Source of the DNA: Candidatus Rubrivivax defluviihabitans
GTDB taxonomy: Bacteria; Pseudomonadota; Gammaproteobacteria; Burkholderiales; Burkholderiaceae_C
Reading direction: 5' to 3'
NCBI GenBank assembly: GCA_016709385.1
Contig: JADJMW010000011.1
Span: 191,869-255,868, forward strand
Length of the DNA stretch: 64,000 bases
In this document: positions 43,963 to 52,244 of the stretch, piece by piece
How the letters are laid out: each line of letters starts with the position of its first letter
Position numbering within the stretch: the stretch's first letter is position 1
Notes under the pieces: generated by a model
Database searches by the model: none
What the model saw: the letters and a program-made list of their open reading frames with translations, nothing else
What the model was told of the DNA's origin: nothing
Position numbers and translations under genes: made by a program

Positions 43963-44583
43963 ATGACCGACGCCACCAGCGGGGCTTCCTTCGAACCCGG
44001 CATGGATCCGGACCGACGCAACTGGATCATCATCGCCTGTGGCGCCGGTGCCGTCGGCGGAGCGGCCGTCGCGGTGCCCTTCGTCAGCAGCTTCGCGCCG
44101 TCGGAGCGCGCGCGCGCGGCCGGCGCCCCGGTGCAGGTGGACATCAGCGCCATCCAGCCGGGCGAGAAGCTCACCGTGGAATGGCGTGGCAAGCCGGTGT
44201 GGATCCTGCGCCGCACGCCCGAGCAACTGGCCACGCTGCCCAAGGTGGAGCCGTTCCTGGCCGACCCCGCTTCCGACCGCAAGCAGTACCCCACGCCCGA
44301 CTACGCCAAGAATCCGCACCGCTCCATCAAGGAAGAATTCTTCGTCGGCGTCGGCATCTGCTCGCACCTGGGCTGCTCGCCCAGCGACAAGCTCGCGCCC
44401 GGCCCGCAGCCCTCACTGCCCGACGACTGGCTCGGCGGCTTCCTGTGCCCCTGCCACGGCTCCACCTTCGACGTCGCCGGCCGCGTGTTCAAGAACAAGC
44501 CGGCGCCGGACAACCTGGAAGTGCCGCCGCACATGTACCTGTCCGACACCGTTCTGCTGATCGGTGAAGACAAGAAGGCCTGA
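43963..44583 (+). CDS. petA: Cytochrome bc1 Rieske iron-sulfur subunit
   Basis: 206 residues. An N-terminal Tat-like/anchor helix (RRNWIIIACGAGAVGGAAVA) is followed by the Rieske domain. Cluster ligands are in box 1, Cys133-Ser-His135-Leu-Gly-Cys138, and box 2, Cys162-Pro-Cys164-His165-Gly-Ser. Residues 133/135 and 162/165 bind the 2Fe-2S centre, while 138 and 164 form the disulfide. It passes electrons from ubiquinol to cytochrome c1. AGAGGAAA precedes the ATG. First gene of petABC. Confidence 0.95.
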   Translation: MTDATSGASFEPGMDPDRRNWIIIACGAGAVGGAAVAVPFVSSFAPSERARAAGAPVQVDISAIQPGEKLTVEWRGKPVWILRRTPEQLATLPKVEPFLADPASDRKQYPTPDYAKNPHRSIKEEFFVGVGICSHLGCSPSDKLAPGPQPSLPDDWLGGFLCPCHGSTFDVAGRVFKNKPAPDNLEVPPHMYLSDTVLLIGEDKKA

Positions 44584-44620
44584 ACCGCCACCCGACACCA
44601 GCAGTACGACCGAGGTCAAG

Positions 44621-46024
44621 ATGGCTGAATTCAAGCAAGCACCCGCCGGCGCTACGATGGCGCAGCAGTTCATGACATGGGTGGACAACCGGTTCCCGGC
44701 CACCAAGCTCTACACCGAGCACATGTCGGAGTACTACGCGCCCAAGGCGCAGAACTTCTGGTACTTCTTCGGCTCGCTGGCGATGCTGGTGCTGGTGATC
44801 CAGATCGTGACCGGCATCTTCCTGGTCATGCACTACAAGCCCGACGCGGCGCTGGCCTTCGCGTCGGTCGAGTACATCATGCGCGACGTGCCCTGGGGCT
44901 GGCTCATCCGCTACATGCATTCCACCGGCGCCAGCGCGTTCTTCATCGTCGTCTACCTGCACATGTGGCGCGGCATGATCTACGGCAGCTACCAGAAGCC
45001 GCGCGAGCTGATCTGGATCTTCGGCTGCGCCATCTTCCTGTGCCTGATGGCCGAGGCCTTCATGGGCTACCTGCTGCCCTGGGGCCAGATGAGCTACTGG
45101 GGCGCGCAGGTCATCATCAACCTGTTCGCGGCCATCCCCTTCATCGGCGAAGACCTCTCGCTGCTGATCCGCGGCGACTACGTGGTGGGCGACGCCACGC
45201 TGAACCGCTTCTTCAGCTTCCACGTCATCGCCGTGCCGCTGGTGCTGCTGGGCCTGGTGGTGGCGCACCTCATCGCGCTGCACGAAGTGGGTTCGAACAA
45301 CCCCGACGGCGTCGAGATCAAGGCCAAGAAGGACCCGAAGACCGGCATCCCGCTCGACGGCATTCCCTTCCACCCCTACTACACCATCCACGACCTGATC
45401 GGCATCGGCGTCTTCCTGCTCATCTTCAGCGCGATCATCTTCTTCGCGCCCGAGATGGGCGGCTTCTTCCTCGAGTACAACAATTTCATCCCGGCCGACC
45501 CGCTGCAGACGCCGGCGCACATCGCACCGGTCTGGTATTTCACGCCCTACTACTCGATGCTGCGCGCGGTGACCGACCCCATGGTCAACGTCTTCGCCGT
45601 GGTGGTGGCGCTGGCCGCCGTGCTGGCCGTGCTCAAGGGCGGCCTGAGTTCGACCTGGAAGGTGGCGGTGCTGGTGGGCGCGGCGGTGGTGATCGCGGCG
45701 CTGAAGATCTTCGACGCCAAGTTCTGGGGCGTCGTCGTCATGGGCGTGGCGGTGCTGGTGCTGTTCCCGCTGCCCTGGCTGGACCGCAGCCCGGTGAAGT
45801 CGATCCGCTACCGCCCGAGCTGGAACAAATGGCTGTACGGCATCTTCGTCGTCAACTTCTTCGTGCTCGGCTACCTCGGCATCAAGCCGCCTTCGGACAT
45901 CGGCACCCTGGTGTCGCAGGTCGGCACGCTGTTCTACTTCGGCTTCTTCCTGCTCATGCCGTGGTGGAGCCGCATCGGCGAGTTCAAGGCCGTGCCCGAC
46001 CGCGTGACCTTCAAGCCGCATTGA
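44621..46024 (+). CDS. petB: Cytochrome b subunit of the bc1 complex
   Basis: 467 residues, full-length cytochrome b with about nine membrane segments. The four haem-ligand histidines are in MHSTGASAFFIVVYLHMWRG (two) and FFSFHVIAVPLVLLGLVVAH (two). The Qo-site motif appears as PADP in FIPADPLQTP (related to PEWY position) and QMSYWGAQVIINLFA marks helix C. The C-terminal tail NKWLYGIFVVNFFVLGYLG includes an extra helix common in proteobacteria. It oxidises and reduces quinone in the inner membrane. Confidence 0.95.
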   Translation: MAEFKQAPAGATMAQQFMTWVDNRFPATKLYTEHMSEYYAPKAQNFWYFFGSLAMLVLVIQIVTGIFLVMHYKPDAALAFASVEYIMRDVPWGWLIRYMHSTGASAFFIVVYLHMWRGMIYGSYQKPRELIWIFGCAIFLCLMAEAFMGYLLPWGQMSYWGAQVIINLFAAIPFIGEDLSLLIRGDYVVGDATLNRFFSFHVIAVPLVLLGLVVAHLIALHEVGSNNPDGVEIKAKKDPKTGIPLDGIPFHPYYTIHDLIGIGVFLLIFSAIIFFAPEMGGFFLEYNNFIPADPLQTPAHIAPVWYFTPYYSMLRAVTDPMVNVFAVVVALAAVLAVLKGGLSSTWKVAVLVGAAVVIAALKIFDAKFWGVVVMGVAVLVLFPLPWLDRSPVKSIRYRPSWNKWLYGIFVVNFFVLGYLGIKPPSDIGTLVSQVGTLFYFGFFLLMPWWSRIGEFKAVPDRVTFKPH

Positions 46025-46042
46025 GCCCAAGGCAGCAGCCGA

Positions 46043-46849
46043 ATGACCATCATGAATAGCCTGATCCGCAAGCTCGTCGTGGCGCTGGGCGCCGCGCTCA
46101 CCCTCACCTTGTCGGCCCTACTTACGCCGGCGCTGGCCGCCGGCGGCGGCATCGCCTGGGACAAGTTCCCCGACAAGCGCGTCACCGACATGGCCGCGCT
46201 GCAGAACGGCGCCAAGCTGTTCGTCAACTACTGTCTGAACTGCCACCAGGCGGCGTTCATGCGCTACAACCGCATGCGCGACATCGGCCTCACCGAGCAG
46301 CAGATCAAGGACAACCTGGTCTTCACCGGCGCCAAGGTGGGCGACACCATGAAGGCGGCGCTCGACGCCAAGGACGCCAAGGAATGGTTCGGCGCCCTGC
46401 CGCCCGACCTGTCGCTGGTGGCGCGGTCGCGTTCGGCGCCGGGGCAGGGCAGCGGCGCCGACTACATCTATACCTTCCTGCGCACCTTCTACCGCGACGA
46501 GACCAAGCTCACGGGCTGGAACAACCTGGCCTTCCCCAACGTTGGCATGCCGCACGTGCTGTGGGAGCTGCAGGGCCAGCAGCGTGCCGTCTATGCCGAC
46601 GAGAAGGATCCGCACGACCCCGCCAAGACGGTGCATGTGTTCAAGGGTTTCGAGCAGATCAGCCCCGGGACGATGAGCCAGGAGGAATACAACCTCGCGG
46701 TGGCCGACCTGGTGGCCTTCCTGAAGTGGATGAGCGAACCCAACCAGAACGACCGCGTGCGCCTGGGCGTATGGGTGCTGCTGTTCCTGGCGGTCTTCAC
46801 CGTGATCGCCTGGCGGCTGAACGCAGCCTACTGGAAGGACGTCAAGTAG
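46043..46849 (+). CDS. petC: Cytochrome c1 subunit of the bc1 complex
   Basis: 268 residues. A signal peptide (about 1-32, ending PALAAG) is followed by the haem c site Cys64-Leu-Asn-Cys67-His68. DIGLTEQQIKDNLVF and LPPDLSLVARSRSAPGQGS are typical of c1, with GMPHVLWELQGQQ after them. A C-terminal anchor helix (LGVWVLLFLAVFTVIAWRL) holds it in the membrane. The start is ATG 46043 or 46052. It closes the pet operon, and a terminator follows at 46889-46928. Confidence 0.95.
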   Translation: MTIMNSLIRKLVVALGAALTLTLSALLTPALAAGGGIAWDKFPDKRVTDMAALQNGAKLFVNYCLNCHQAAFMRYNRMRDIGLTEQQIKDNLVFTGAKVGDTMKAALDAKDAKEWFGALPPDLSLVARSRSAPGQGSGADYIYTFLRTFYRDETKLTGWNNLAFPNVGMPHVLWELQGQQRAVYADEKDPHDPAKTVHVFKGFEQISPGTMSQEEYNLAVADLVAFLKWMSEPNQNDRVRLGVWVLLFLAVFTVIAWRLNAAYWKDVK

Positions 46850-46888
46850 TTTCCGGTGCGCACCCGGCCGCGCGGCCGGGCGCGTGAG

Positions 46889-46928
46889 CGCAGCGGGGCC
46901 CGAAGTGCCCGCTGCGTTTGTTGTTTTT
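46889..46928 (+). terminator. Intrinsic terminator of the pet operon
   Basis: CGCAGCGGG (46889-46897) pairs perfectly with CCCGCTGCG (46908-46916) and is followed by TTTGTTGTTTTT. A second hairpin, CCCGGCC-GCGC-GGCCGGG (46863-46880), lies just before it. Confidence 0.8.
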
Positions 46929-46969
46929 CCGGGGCCGCCCGCGGCCCCACCTGAACCAAGGCCGACGCC

Positions 46970-47581
46970 ATGATGGTGCTTTATTCCGGAACCACCTGCC
47001 CTTATTCGCACCGCTGCCGCTTCGTGCTGTTCGAGAAGGGCATGGACTTCGAGATTCGCGACGTCGACATCTTCGCCAAGCCCGAAGACATCGCGCTGAT
47101 GAACCCGTACAACGAGGTGCCCATCCTGGTGGAGCGCGACCTCATCCTGTACGAGAGCCACATCATCAACGAGTACATCGACGAGCGCTTCCCGCACCCG
47201 CAGCTGATGCCCGGCGACCCGGTGGCGCGTGCCCGCGTGCGGCTGTTCCTGTTCAATTTCGAGAAGGAACTGTTCAGCAACGTCAACCTGCTCGAGGGCC
47301 GCGGCGTCAAGGCCACCGAGAAGCAGCTCGAGAAGGCGCGCGACCAGATCCGCGACCGCCTGACGCAGCTGGCGCCGATCTTCCTGAAGAACAAGTACAT
47401 GCTGGGCGACGACTTCAGCATGCTCGACGTGGCGATCGCGCCGCTGCTGTGGCGGCTGGACTACTACGGCATCGACCTCAGCAAGAACGCCGTGCCGCTG
47501 CTGAAGTACGCCGAGCGCATCTTCTCGCGCCCGGCCTACATCGAAGCGCTGACGCCTTCCGAGAAGGTGATGCGCAAATAG
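46970..47581 (+). CDS. sspA: Stringent starvation protein A
   Basis: 203 residues, glutathione S-transferase fold without the catalytic residue expected of active GSTs. The N-terminal thioredoxin-like half contains LYSGTTCPYSHRCRFVLFEK and NPYNEVPILVERDLILYESH; the C-terminal helical half contains MLGDDFSMLDVAIAPLLWRL. SspA binds RNA polymerase in E. coli during stationary phase and acid stress. It lies 32 bases ahead of sspB, the usual pair. Confidence 0.94.
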   Translation: MMVLYSGTTCPYSHRCRFVLFEKGMDFEIRDVDIFAKPEDIALMNPYNEVPILVERDLILYESHIINEYIDERFPHPQLMPGDPVARARVRLFLFNFEKELFSNVNLLEGRGVKATEKQLEKARDQIRDRLTQLAPIFLKNKYMLGDDFSMLDVAIAPLLWRLDYYGIDLSKNAVPLLKYAERIFSRPAYIEALTPSEKVMRK

Positions 47582-47613
47582 GCGCAGGCCGCAGCGGCAA
47601 GCAACGGACGCGC

Positions 47614-48123
47614 ATGGCTGGCACCCCCGACAACCAGGGCACCTCGACGCGGCCGTACCTGCTGCGCGCGCTGCACGACTGGTGCACCGACAACGGCTAC
47701 ACGCCGTATATCGCGGTCTACGTGGACGGCTCGGTGAAGGTGCCCATGGAGTACGTCAAGAACAACGAGATCGTGCTCAACGTCGGTTTCGAGGCCACCT
47801 CGGCGCTGCAGCTCGGCAATGAATTCGTCGAGTTCAAGGCCCGCTTCGGCGGCGTCTCGCGCGAGATCGTGGTGCCCGTCGACCACGTGGTGGCGATCTA
47901 TGCGCGCGAAAACGGCCAGGGCATGGCGTTCCCGATGCCCACCGAGGGCGGCCAGAGCGGTGCCGCTGAAGCCGAACGCCCTCCCGCGGGTGCGCGCGGA
48001 CTCCGGCTGGCGAGTTCCGAGCCCGAGCCGCAGGACGAGTCGGCCACGTCGCCTCCCGACGACGACACGCCCGACCCCGGCGTGCCCGGCGGCGGCCGGC
48101 CGGCGCTCAAGCGCGTGAAATAG
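47614..48123 (+). CDS. sspB: ClpXP adaptor SspB (stringent starvation protein B)
   Basis: 169 residues. The N-terminal substrate-binding domain (about 10-110) includes RPYLLRALHDWCTDNGYTPY, NNEIVLNVGFEATSALQLGN and the loop FKARFGGVSREIVVPVDHVV. A flexible acidic Pro-rich linker follows, and the C-terminal ClpX-binding tail reads RPALKRVK. It delivers ssrA-tagged peptides to ClpXP. Co-transcribed with sspA; tRNA-Thr follows 23 bases later. Confidence 0.93.
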   Translation: MAGTPDNQGTSTRPYLLRALHDWCTDNGYTPYIAVYVDGSVKVPMEYVKNNEIVLNVGFEATSALQLGNEFVEFKARFGGVSREIVVPVDHVVAIYARENGQGMAFPMPTEGGQSGAAEAERPPAGARGLRLASSEPEPQDESATSPPDDDTPDPGVPGGGRPALKRVK

Positions 48124-48130
48124 CGCCACC

Positions 48131-48136
48131 TACAAT
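48131..48136 (+). promoter_or_regulatory. -10 element of tRNA-Thr
   Basis: TACAAT ends 10 bases before the tRNA 5' end. No clear -35. The tRNA may also be read through from sspAB. Confidence 0.4.
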
Positions 48137-48146
48137 CCGATTCCCC

Positions 48147-48222
48147 GCCGGCTTAGCTCAGTTGGTAGAGCACCCGCCTTGTAAGCGGAAGGTCGTCCGT
48201 TCGATTCGGACAGCCGGCACCA
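48147..48222 (+). tRNA. tRNA-Thr (anticodon TGT)
   Basis: 76-nt cloverleaf with encoded CCA (48220-48222). The acceptor stem is GCCGGCT/AGCCGGC, the D arm GCTC...GAGC, and the anticodon TGT is at 48180-48182 in loop CTTGTAA. The T arm contains TTCGATT. The outermost anticodon-stem pair is C-A. Confidence 0.97.
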
Positions 48223-48237
48223 GAGCCCGTTTCATCC

Positions 48238-48546
48238 TCAGCCCCGCGGCAGTACCTTGATGCGCACCGGCACCGCCGGCCAGCCCGCGGCCAGCAGCGC
48301 GGCTTCCAGCGCCGGCATCAACTGCCGCAGCTTGGCCGCGGCCGACGAATCGTTCACCAGCAGCACCCAACCGGCATCGTCCAGCGGTCCCGGCCGCACG
48401 GCGGGCCGCAGCGAATCGGGCAACAGCGCAGCCACCGTGGCCAGGCGCTCGCGCGAGTCGTGCAACCGGCGGAGCAGGCTGTTGAGCGGTTCGCTCTGGC
48501 CCAGCGCTGTCGCCAGGGGCAGGGTTTTCGTGGCCGGGGTGGACAT
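48238..48546 (-). CDS. DUF721/DciA-like protein
   Basis: 102 residues. The core LNSLLRRLHDSRERLATVAA, GWVLLVNDSSAAAKLRQLMP and the ending VPVRIKVLPRG follow the pattern of DUF721 proteins (DciA), small basic factors that help load the replicative helicase DnaB in bacteria lacking DnaC. DUF721 genes often lie next to secA or lpxC-secM-secA, which supports the call. It is divergent from secA and converges on tRNA-Thr. Confidence 0.7.
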   Translation of the reverse strand: MSTPATKTLPLATALGQSEPLNSLLRRLHDSRERLATVAALLPDSLRPAVRPGPLDDAGWVLLVNDSSAAAKLRQLMPALEAALLAAGWPAVPVRIKVLPRG

Positions 48547-48610
48547 GGCGGGAGTCTAGCGATCCGGCAGCCCGTCGCCCATTGCCGCCCACGGTCGCCC
48601 GGGAGGCGGG

Positions 48611-48619
48611 TGCTAAACT
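48611..48619 (+). promoter_or_regulatory. Extended -10 promoter of secA
   Basis: TGCTAAACT carries the TGn extension plus TAAACT and lies 180 bases before secA, implying a leader of about 170 nt. That leader is GC-rich with potential hairpins; I see no SecM-like arrest peptide in it. Confidence 0.4.
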
Positions 48620-48799
48620 CGAATGCTTTTCGCCCGCTGCGCCCAGTGCGCGCCGGCGGGCCGTGATGCCCGCCGCATGGGCTGCCTTGCAGGCGGCCGT
48701 GGCGGCCCCAGATAGCCGTCTGGCGCAAGCCGTGGTCCCGGCCCCCCGCCAGGGCTGCGGGCCTGCACCGGACTCCGCCCAACACCAGCCCCACGCCGC

Positions 48800-51547
48800 A
48801 TGTTTCCCAAGATCCTGACCCAGATTTTCGGCAGCCGGAACGACCGCCTGCTGAAGACATACCGGCGCACCGTGGAGAGCATCAACGCGCTCGAGCCGCG
48901 CTTCGAGCAGCTCTCCGACGCCGAACTGCGCGCCAGGACCGACGAATTCCGCCAACGCGTGGCCGCCGGTGTCACGCTGGATGAACTGCTGCCCGAGGCC
49001 TTTGCCGTGGCGCGCGAGGCCAGCAAGCGCACGCTGAAGATGCGCCACTTCGACGTGCAGCTCGTGGGCGGCATCGCACTGCACCAGGGCAAGATCGCCG
49101 AGATGCGCACCGGCGAGGGCAAGACGCTGATGGCCACGCTGCCGGTCTACCTGAATGCACTGGCCGGCAAGGGCGTGCACGTGGTCACGGTGAACGACTA
49201 CCTGGCCAGCCGCGACGCCGAATGGATGGGCCGCATCTACGGCTTCCTGGGCCTCAGCGTGGGCGTCAACGTGCCCGGCATGAGCCGCGAGCAGAAGCAG
49301 GCCGCCTTCGCCGCCGACGTCACCTACGGCACCAACAACGAATTCGGCTTCGACTACCTGCGCGACAACATGGTGCTCGACGTGCGCGACCGCGTCGCGC
49401 GCGGCCTCAACTACGCCATCGTCGACGAGGTGGACTCGATCCTCATCGACGAGGCGCGCACGCCGCTCATCATCAGCGGCCAGGCCGAAGACCACACCGA
49501 GATGTACGTGCGCATCAACGCCATCGTGCCGGCGCTGAAGAAGCAGATCGGCGAAGAGGACGTGCGCACCGGCGAGGGCGTCATCGATGCCGGCGACTTC
49601 ACGGTGGACGAGAAGAGCCACCAGATCTACCTCACCGAAAGCGGCCACGAAAAGGCCGAGCAACTGCTCACCAGCAACGGCCTGCTGGCCGAGGGCGCCA
49701 GCCTGTACGACCCGTCCAATATCGCGCTCATGCACCACGTCTACGCGGCGCTGCGGGCCAACCACCTGTACCACCGCGACCAGCACTACGTGGTGCAGAA
49801 CGGCGAGGTCATCATCGTCGACGAATTCACCGGCCGCCTCATGACCGGCCGGCGCTGGAGCGACGGCCTGCACCAGGCGGTGGAAGCCAAGGAGGGCGTG
49901 CCAATCCAGAGCGAGAACCAGACGCTGGCCTCGGTCACCTTCCAGAACTACTTCCGCATGTACGGCAAGCTCGCCGGCATGACCGGCACGGCCGACACCG
50001 AAGCCTACGAATTCCAGGAAATCTACGGCCTGGAGACGGTGGTCATCCCGCCCAACAAGCCCACCATCCGCAAGGACGACAACGACCTCATCTACAAGAC
50101 CGCGAAGGAAAAGTACGACGCGGTCATCGCCGACATCCGCGACTGCTACGAGCGCGGCCAGCCGGTGCTGGTGGGCACCACCAGCATCGAGAATTCCGAG
50201 CTCATCTCCGGCCTGCTGCAGAAGGTCAAGCTGCCGCACCAGGTGCTGAATGCCAAGCAGCACGCCAAGGAGGCCGAGATCGTGGCCCAGGCCGGGCGGC
50301 CGAAGATGATCACCATCGCCACCAACATGGCCGGGCGGGGCACCGACATCGTGCTCGGCGGCAATGTCGAGAAGCAGATCCAGTTCCTGGACGCCGACCC
50401 CAACCTGTCGGCCGAGGAAAAACAGGCGCGCGCGAAGAAATTGAGCGACGAATGGCAGAGTCTGCACGAGCAGGTGAAGGCCACCGGCGGCCTGCGCATC
50501 GTGGCCACCGAGCGCCACGAGAGCCGGCGCATCGACAACCAGCTGCGCGGCCGCTCGGGCCGCCAGGGCGACCCCGGCGCCAGCCGCTTCTACCTGAGCC
50601 TGGACGACCAGCTCATGCGCATCTTCGCCGGCGACCGCGTGCGCGCGATCATGGACCGGCTGAAGATGCCCGAGGGCGAGGCCATCGAGGCCGGCATCGT
50701 CAACCGCAGCATCGAGAGCGCGCAGCGCAAGGTGGAGGCGCGCAACTTCGACATCCGCAAGCAGCTGCTCGAGTACGACGACGTCGCCAACGACCAGCGC
50801 AAGGTCATCTACCAGCAGCGCAACGAGATCCTGGAAGCGCAGACGCTGGCCGAGCAGATCGCCAACCTGCGCCAGAGCGCCATGACCGAGGTCGTGCGCA
50901 CCCATGTGCCGGCCGAGAGCCTGGAAGAGCTGTGGGACCTGGCCGCCCTGGAGCGCGTGCTGAAGGACGAATGGCAGCTCGAGATCGACCTCAAGGGCGA
51001 GGTGGACAAGAGCGATTCCATCACCGACCAGGACATCGTGGACAAGGTGGTGGCCGCGGCCGACGCGCACTTCCAGGCCAAGCTCGACTACGTGGGCGCC
51101 GAGCAGTTCACGCCCTTCATGCGCATGGTGCTGCTGCAGAGCATCGACAGCCATTGGCGCGAACACCTCGCGGCGCTCGACTACCTGCGCCAGGGCATCC
51201 ACCTGCGCGGCTATGCGCAGAAGAACCCGAAGCAGGAATACAAGCGCGAGGCTTTCGAGCTGTTCAGCCAGCTGCTCGACGTGGTGAAGATCGAGGTCAC
51301 GCGCATCCTGATGACGGTGCGCATCCAGAGCCAGGACGAGGCCGCCCAGGCCGCCGCGGCGCTGGAGCAGCAGGCCGGGCAGCTGGCCAACGTGACCTAC
51401 ACCGCGCCCACCGAGGACGGTGGCGTGTCACAGGTGGCCGACACCGGGCTGCTGGCCGAGGCGCCGGTGGCCAAGGTGGGACGCAATGAACCCTGCCCCT
51501 GCGGCAGCGGGAAGAAGTACAAGAACTGCCACGGCAGGCTGGCCTGA
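48800..51547 (+). CDS. secA: Preprotein translocase ATPase SecA
   Basis: 915 residues. Motor of the Sec translocon. Landmarks are MRHFDVQLVGGIALHQGKIA, Walker A EMRTGEGKTLMATLP, the DEAD-like VDEVDSILIDEARTPLIISG, preprotein crosslinking-domain sequences, motif III/VI regions TNMAGRGTDIVLGGNVEK and GRSGRQGDPGASRFYLSLDD, and the C-terminal zinc finger CPCGSGKKYKNCHG that binds SecB and phospholipid. Full length for proteobacteria. Confidence 0.97.
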   Translation: MFPKILTQIFGSRNDRLLKTYRRTVESINALEPRFEQLSDAELRARTDEFRQRVAAGVTLDELLPEAFAVAREASKRTLKMRHFDVQLVGGIALHQGKIAEMRTGEGKTLMATLPVYLNALAGKGVHVVTVNDYLASRDAEWMGRIYGFLGLSVGVNVPGMSREQKQAAFAADVTYGTNNEFGFDYLRDNMVLDVRDRVARGLNYAIVDEVDSILIDEARTPLIISGQAEDHTEMYVRINAIVPALKKQIGEEDVRTGEGVIDAGDFTVDEKSHQIYLTESGHEKAEQLLTSNGLLAEGASLYDPSNIALMHHVYAALRANHLYHRDQHYVVQNGEVIIVDEFTGRLMTGRRWSDGLHQAVEAKEGVPIQSENQTLASVTFQNYFRMYGKLAGMTGTADTEAYEFQEIYGLETVVIPPNKPTIRKDDNDLIYKTAKEKYDAVIADIRDCYERGQPVLVGTTSIENSELISGLLQKVKLPHQVLNAKQHAKEAEIVAQAGRPKMITIATNMAGRGTDIVLGGNVEKQIQFLDADPNLSAEEKQARAKKLSDEWQSLHEQVKATGGLRIVATERHESRRIDNQLRGRSGRQGDPGASRFYLSLDDQLMRIFAGDRVRAIMDRLKMPEGEAIEAGIVNRSIESAQRKVEARNFDIRKQLLEYDDVANDQRKVIYQQRNEILEAQTLAEQIANLRQSAMTEVVRTHVPAESLEELWDLAALERVLKDEWQLEIDLKGEVDKSDSITDQDIVDKVVAAADAHFQAKLDYVGAEQFTPFMRMVLLQSIDSHWREHLAALDYLRQGIHLRGYAQKNPKQEYKREAFELFSQLLDVVKIEVTRILMTVRIQSQDEAAQAAAALEQQAGQLANVTYTAPTEDGGVSQVADTGLLAEAPVAKVGRNEPCPCGSGKKYKNCHGRLA

Positions 51548-51609
51548 AGGCCGCCTTGGCCTGCGGTCGCCGGCCCGGGCCGCGATGGTTCGGTCACAAC
51601 CCAGGGGCG

Positions 51610-52065
51610 CTATTTGAGTCCCGCCGCTGAGGGTAGCAATGCACAGCGGCCGCTGGCTGCCTGGCTCGCCGGCGCTACGCAGGCTACGCCGGGCACCGGC
51701 AATATCGCGCAGGTGGAAGCGATGCCCTGCCGTTCCATCGCCTGACGCCGGGCCGCGGCATCCCTTGCGACCAGGGCCTCCAGCAAGGGCCCGTCCGTGT
51801 GATTCACTGACCAGGCGCGATAGGCATCGGGGCCCCCGCAGGCGTTCGCACCGACACCAATGACGCGGCAGTCGTCGTCGCGACGGCAGGCCGCTTCACC
51901 GATCAGGGCATCGATCTGCGCCATCGCGGCGGGTGTTCCCGGCGCTGCGCCTTCTGCCCCAGAGGCGGGCGCGACGGACGGCTGGGCCCAAGCCACCGCG
52001 ACCCATGCAAACGCAAACAACGGCCAGGCCGAAATGCGTGCAGAGCACTTCGCTTCGAGCTTCAT
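51610..52065 (-). CDS. Secreted cysteine-containing protein, function unknown
   Basis: 151 residues from the ATG at 52065. A signal peptide (about 4-27, FAFAWVAVAWA) is followed by a small domain with six conserved-looking cysteines: AACRRDDDCRVIGVGANACG, then STCAILPVPGVACVAP and ASGRCALLP. The IGVGxxACGGPDAYRAWS block recalls small secreted proteins of Burkholderiales and Xanthomonas of unknown role. It converges with secA across 62 bases containing a CGGCCCGGGCCG palindrome. Confidence 0.65.
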   Translation of the reverse strand: MKLEAKCSARISAWPLFAFAWVAVAWAQPSVAPASGAEGAAPGTPAAMAQIDALIGEAACRRDDDCRVIGVGANACGGPDAYRAWSVNHTDGPLLEALVARDAAARRQAMERQGIASTCAILPVPGVACVAPASQAASGRCALLPSAAGLK

Positions 52066-52158
52066 GGGCATGGATTCAAGTCCCATCGACACTCCAAGTC
52101 AAACGGTGGCTGCAGCGGCATTGCGCGGACCAGGATTCCACCCAGGTCCTCACCATCG

Positions 52159-52193
52159 AAAAAAGGGGCTGCGGACCCTGCGGTCCGCAGCCC
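52159..52193 (-). terminator. Intrinsic terminator of the subtilase operon
   Basis: A perfect 12-bp stem (GGGCTGCGGACC / GGTCCGCAGCCC, 52166-52193) with a 4-nt loop is followed on the minus strand by six T (52159-52164). It lies about 50 bases after the protease stop. Confidence 0.9.
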
Positions 52194-52244
52194 TTCTGGC
52201 ATGCCGGCCTTGCGCCTTGGCGGGGCCGGTGCAGCCGAGTCGAC

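Noticed and set aside
48158..51202. A 1014-codon open frame on the minus strand over secA
   Set aside because: Antisense to secA, overlaps tRNA-Thr and shows only shadow composition.
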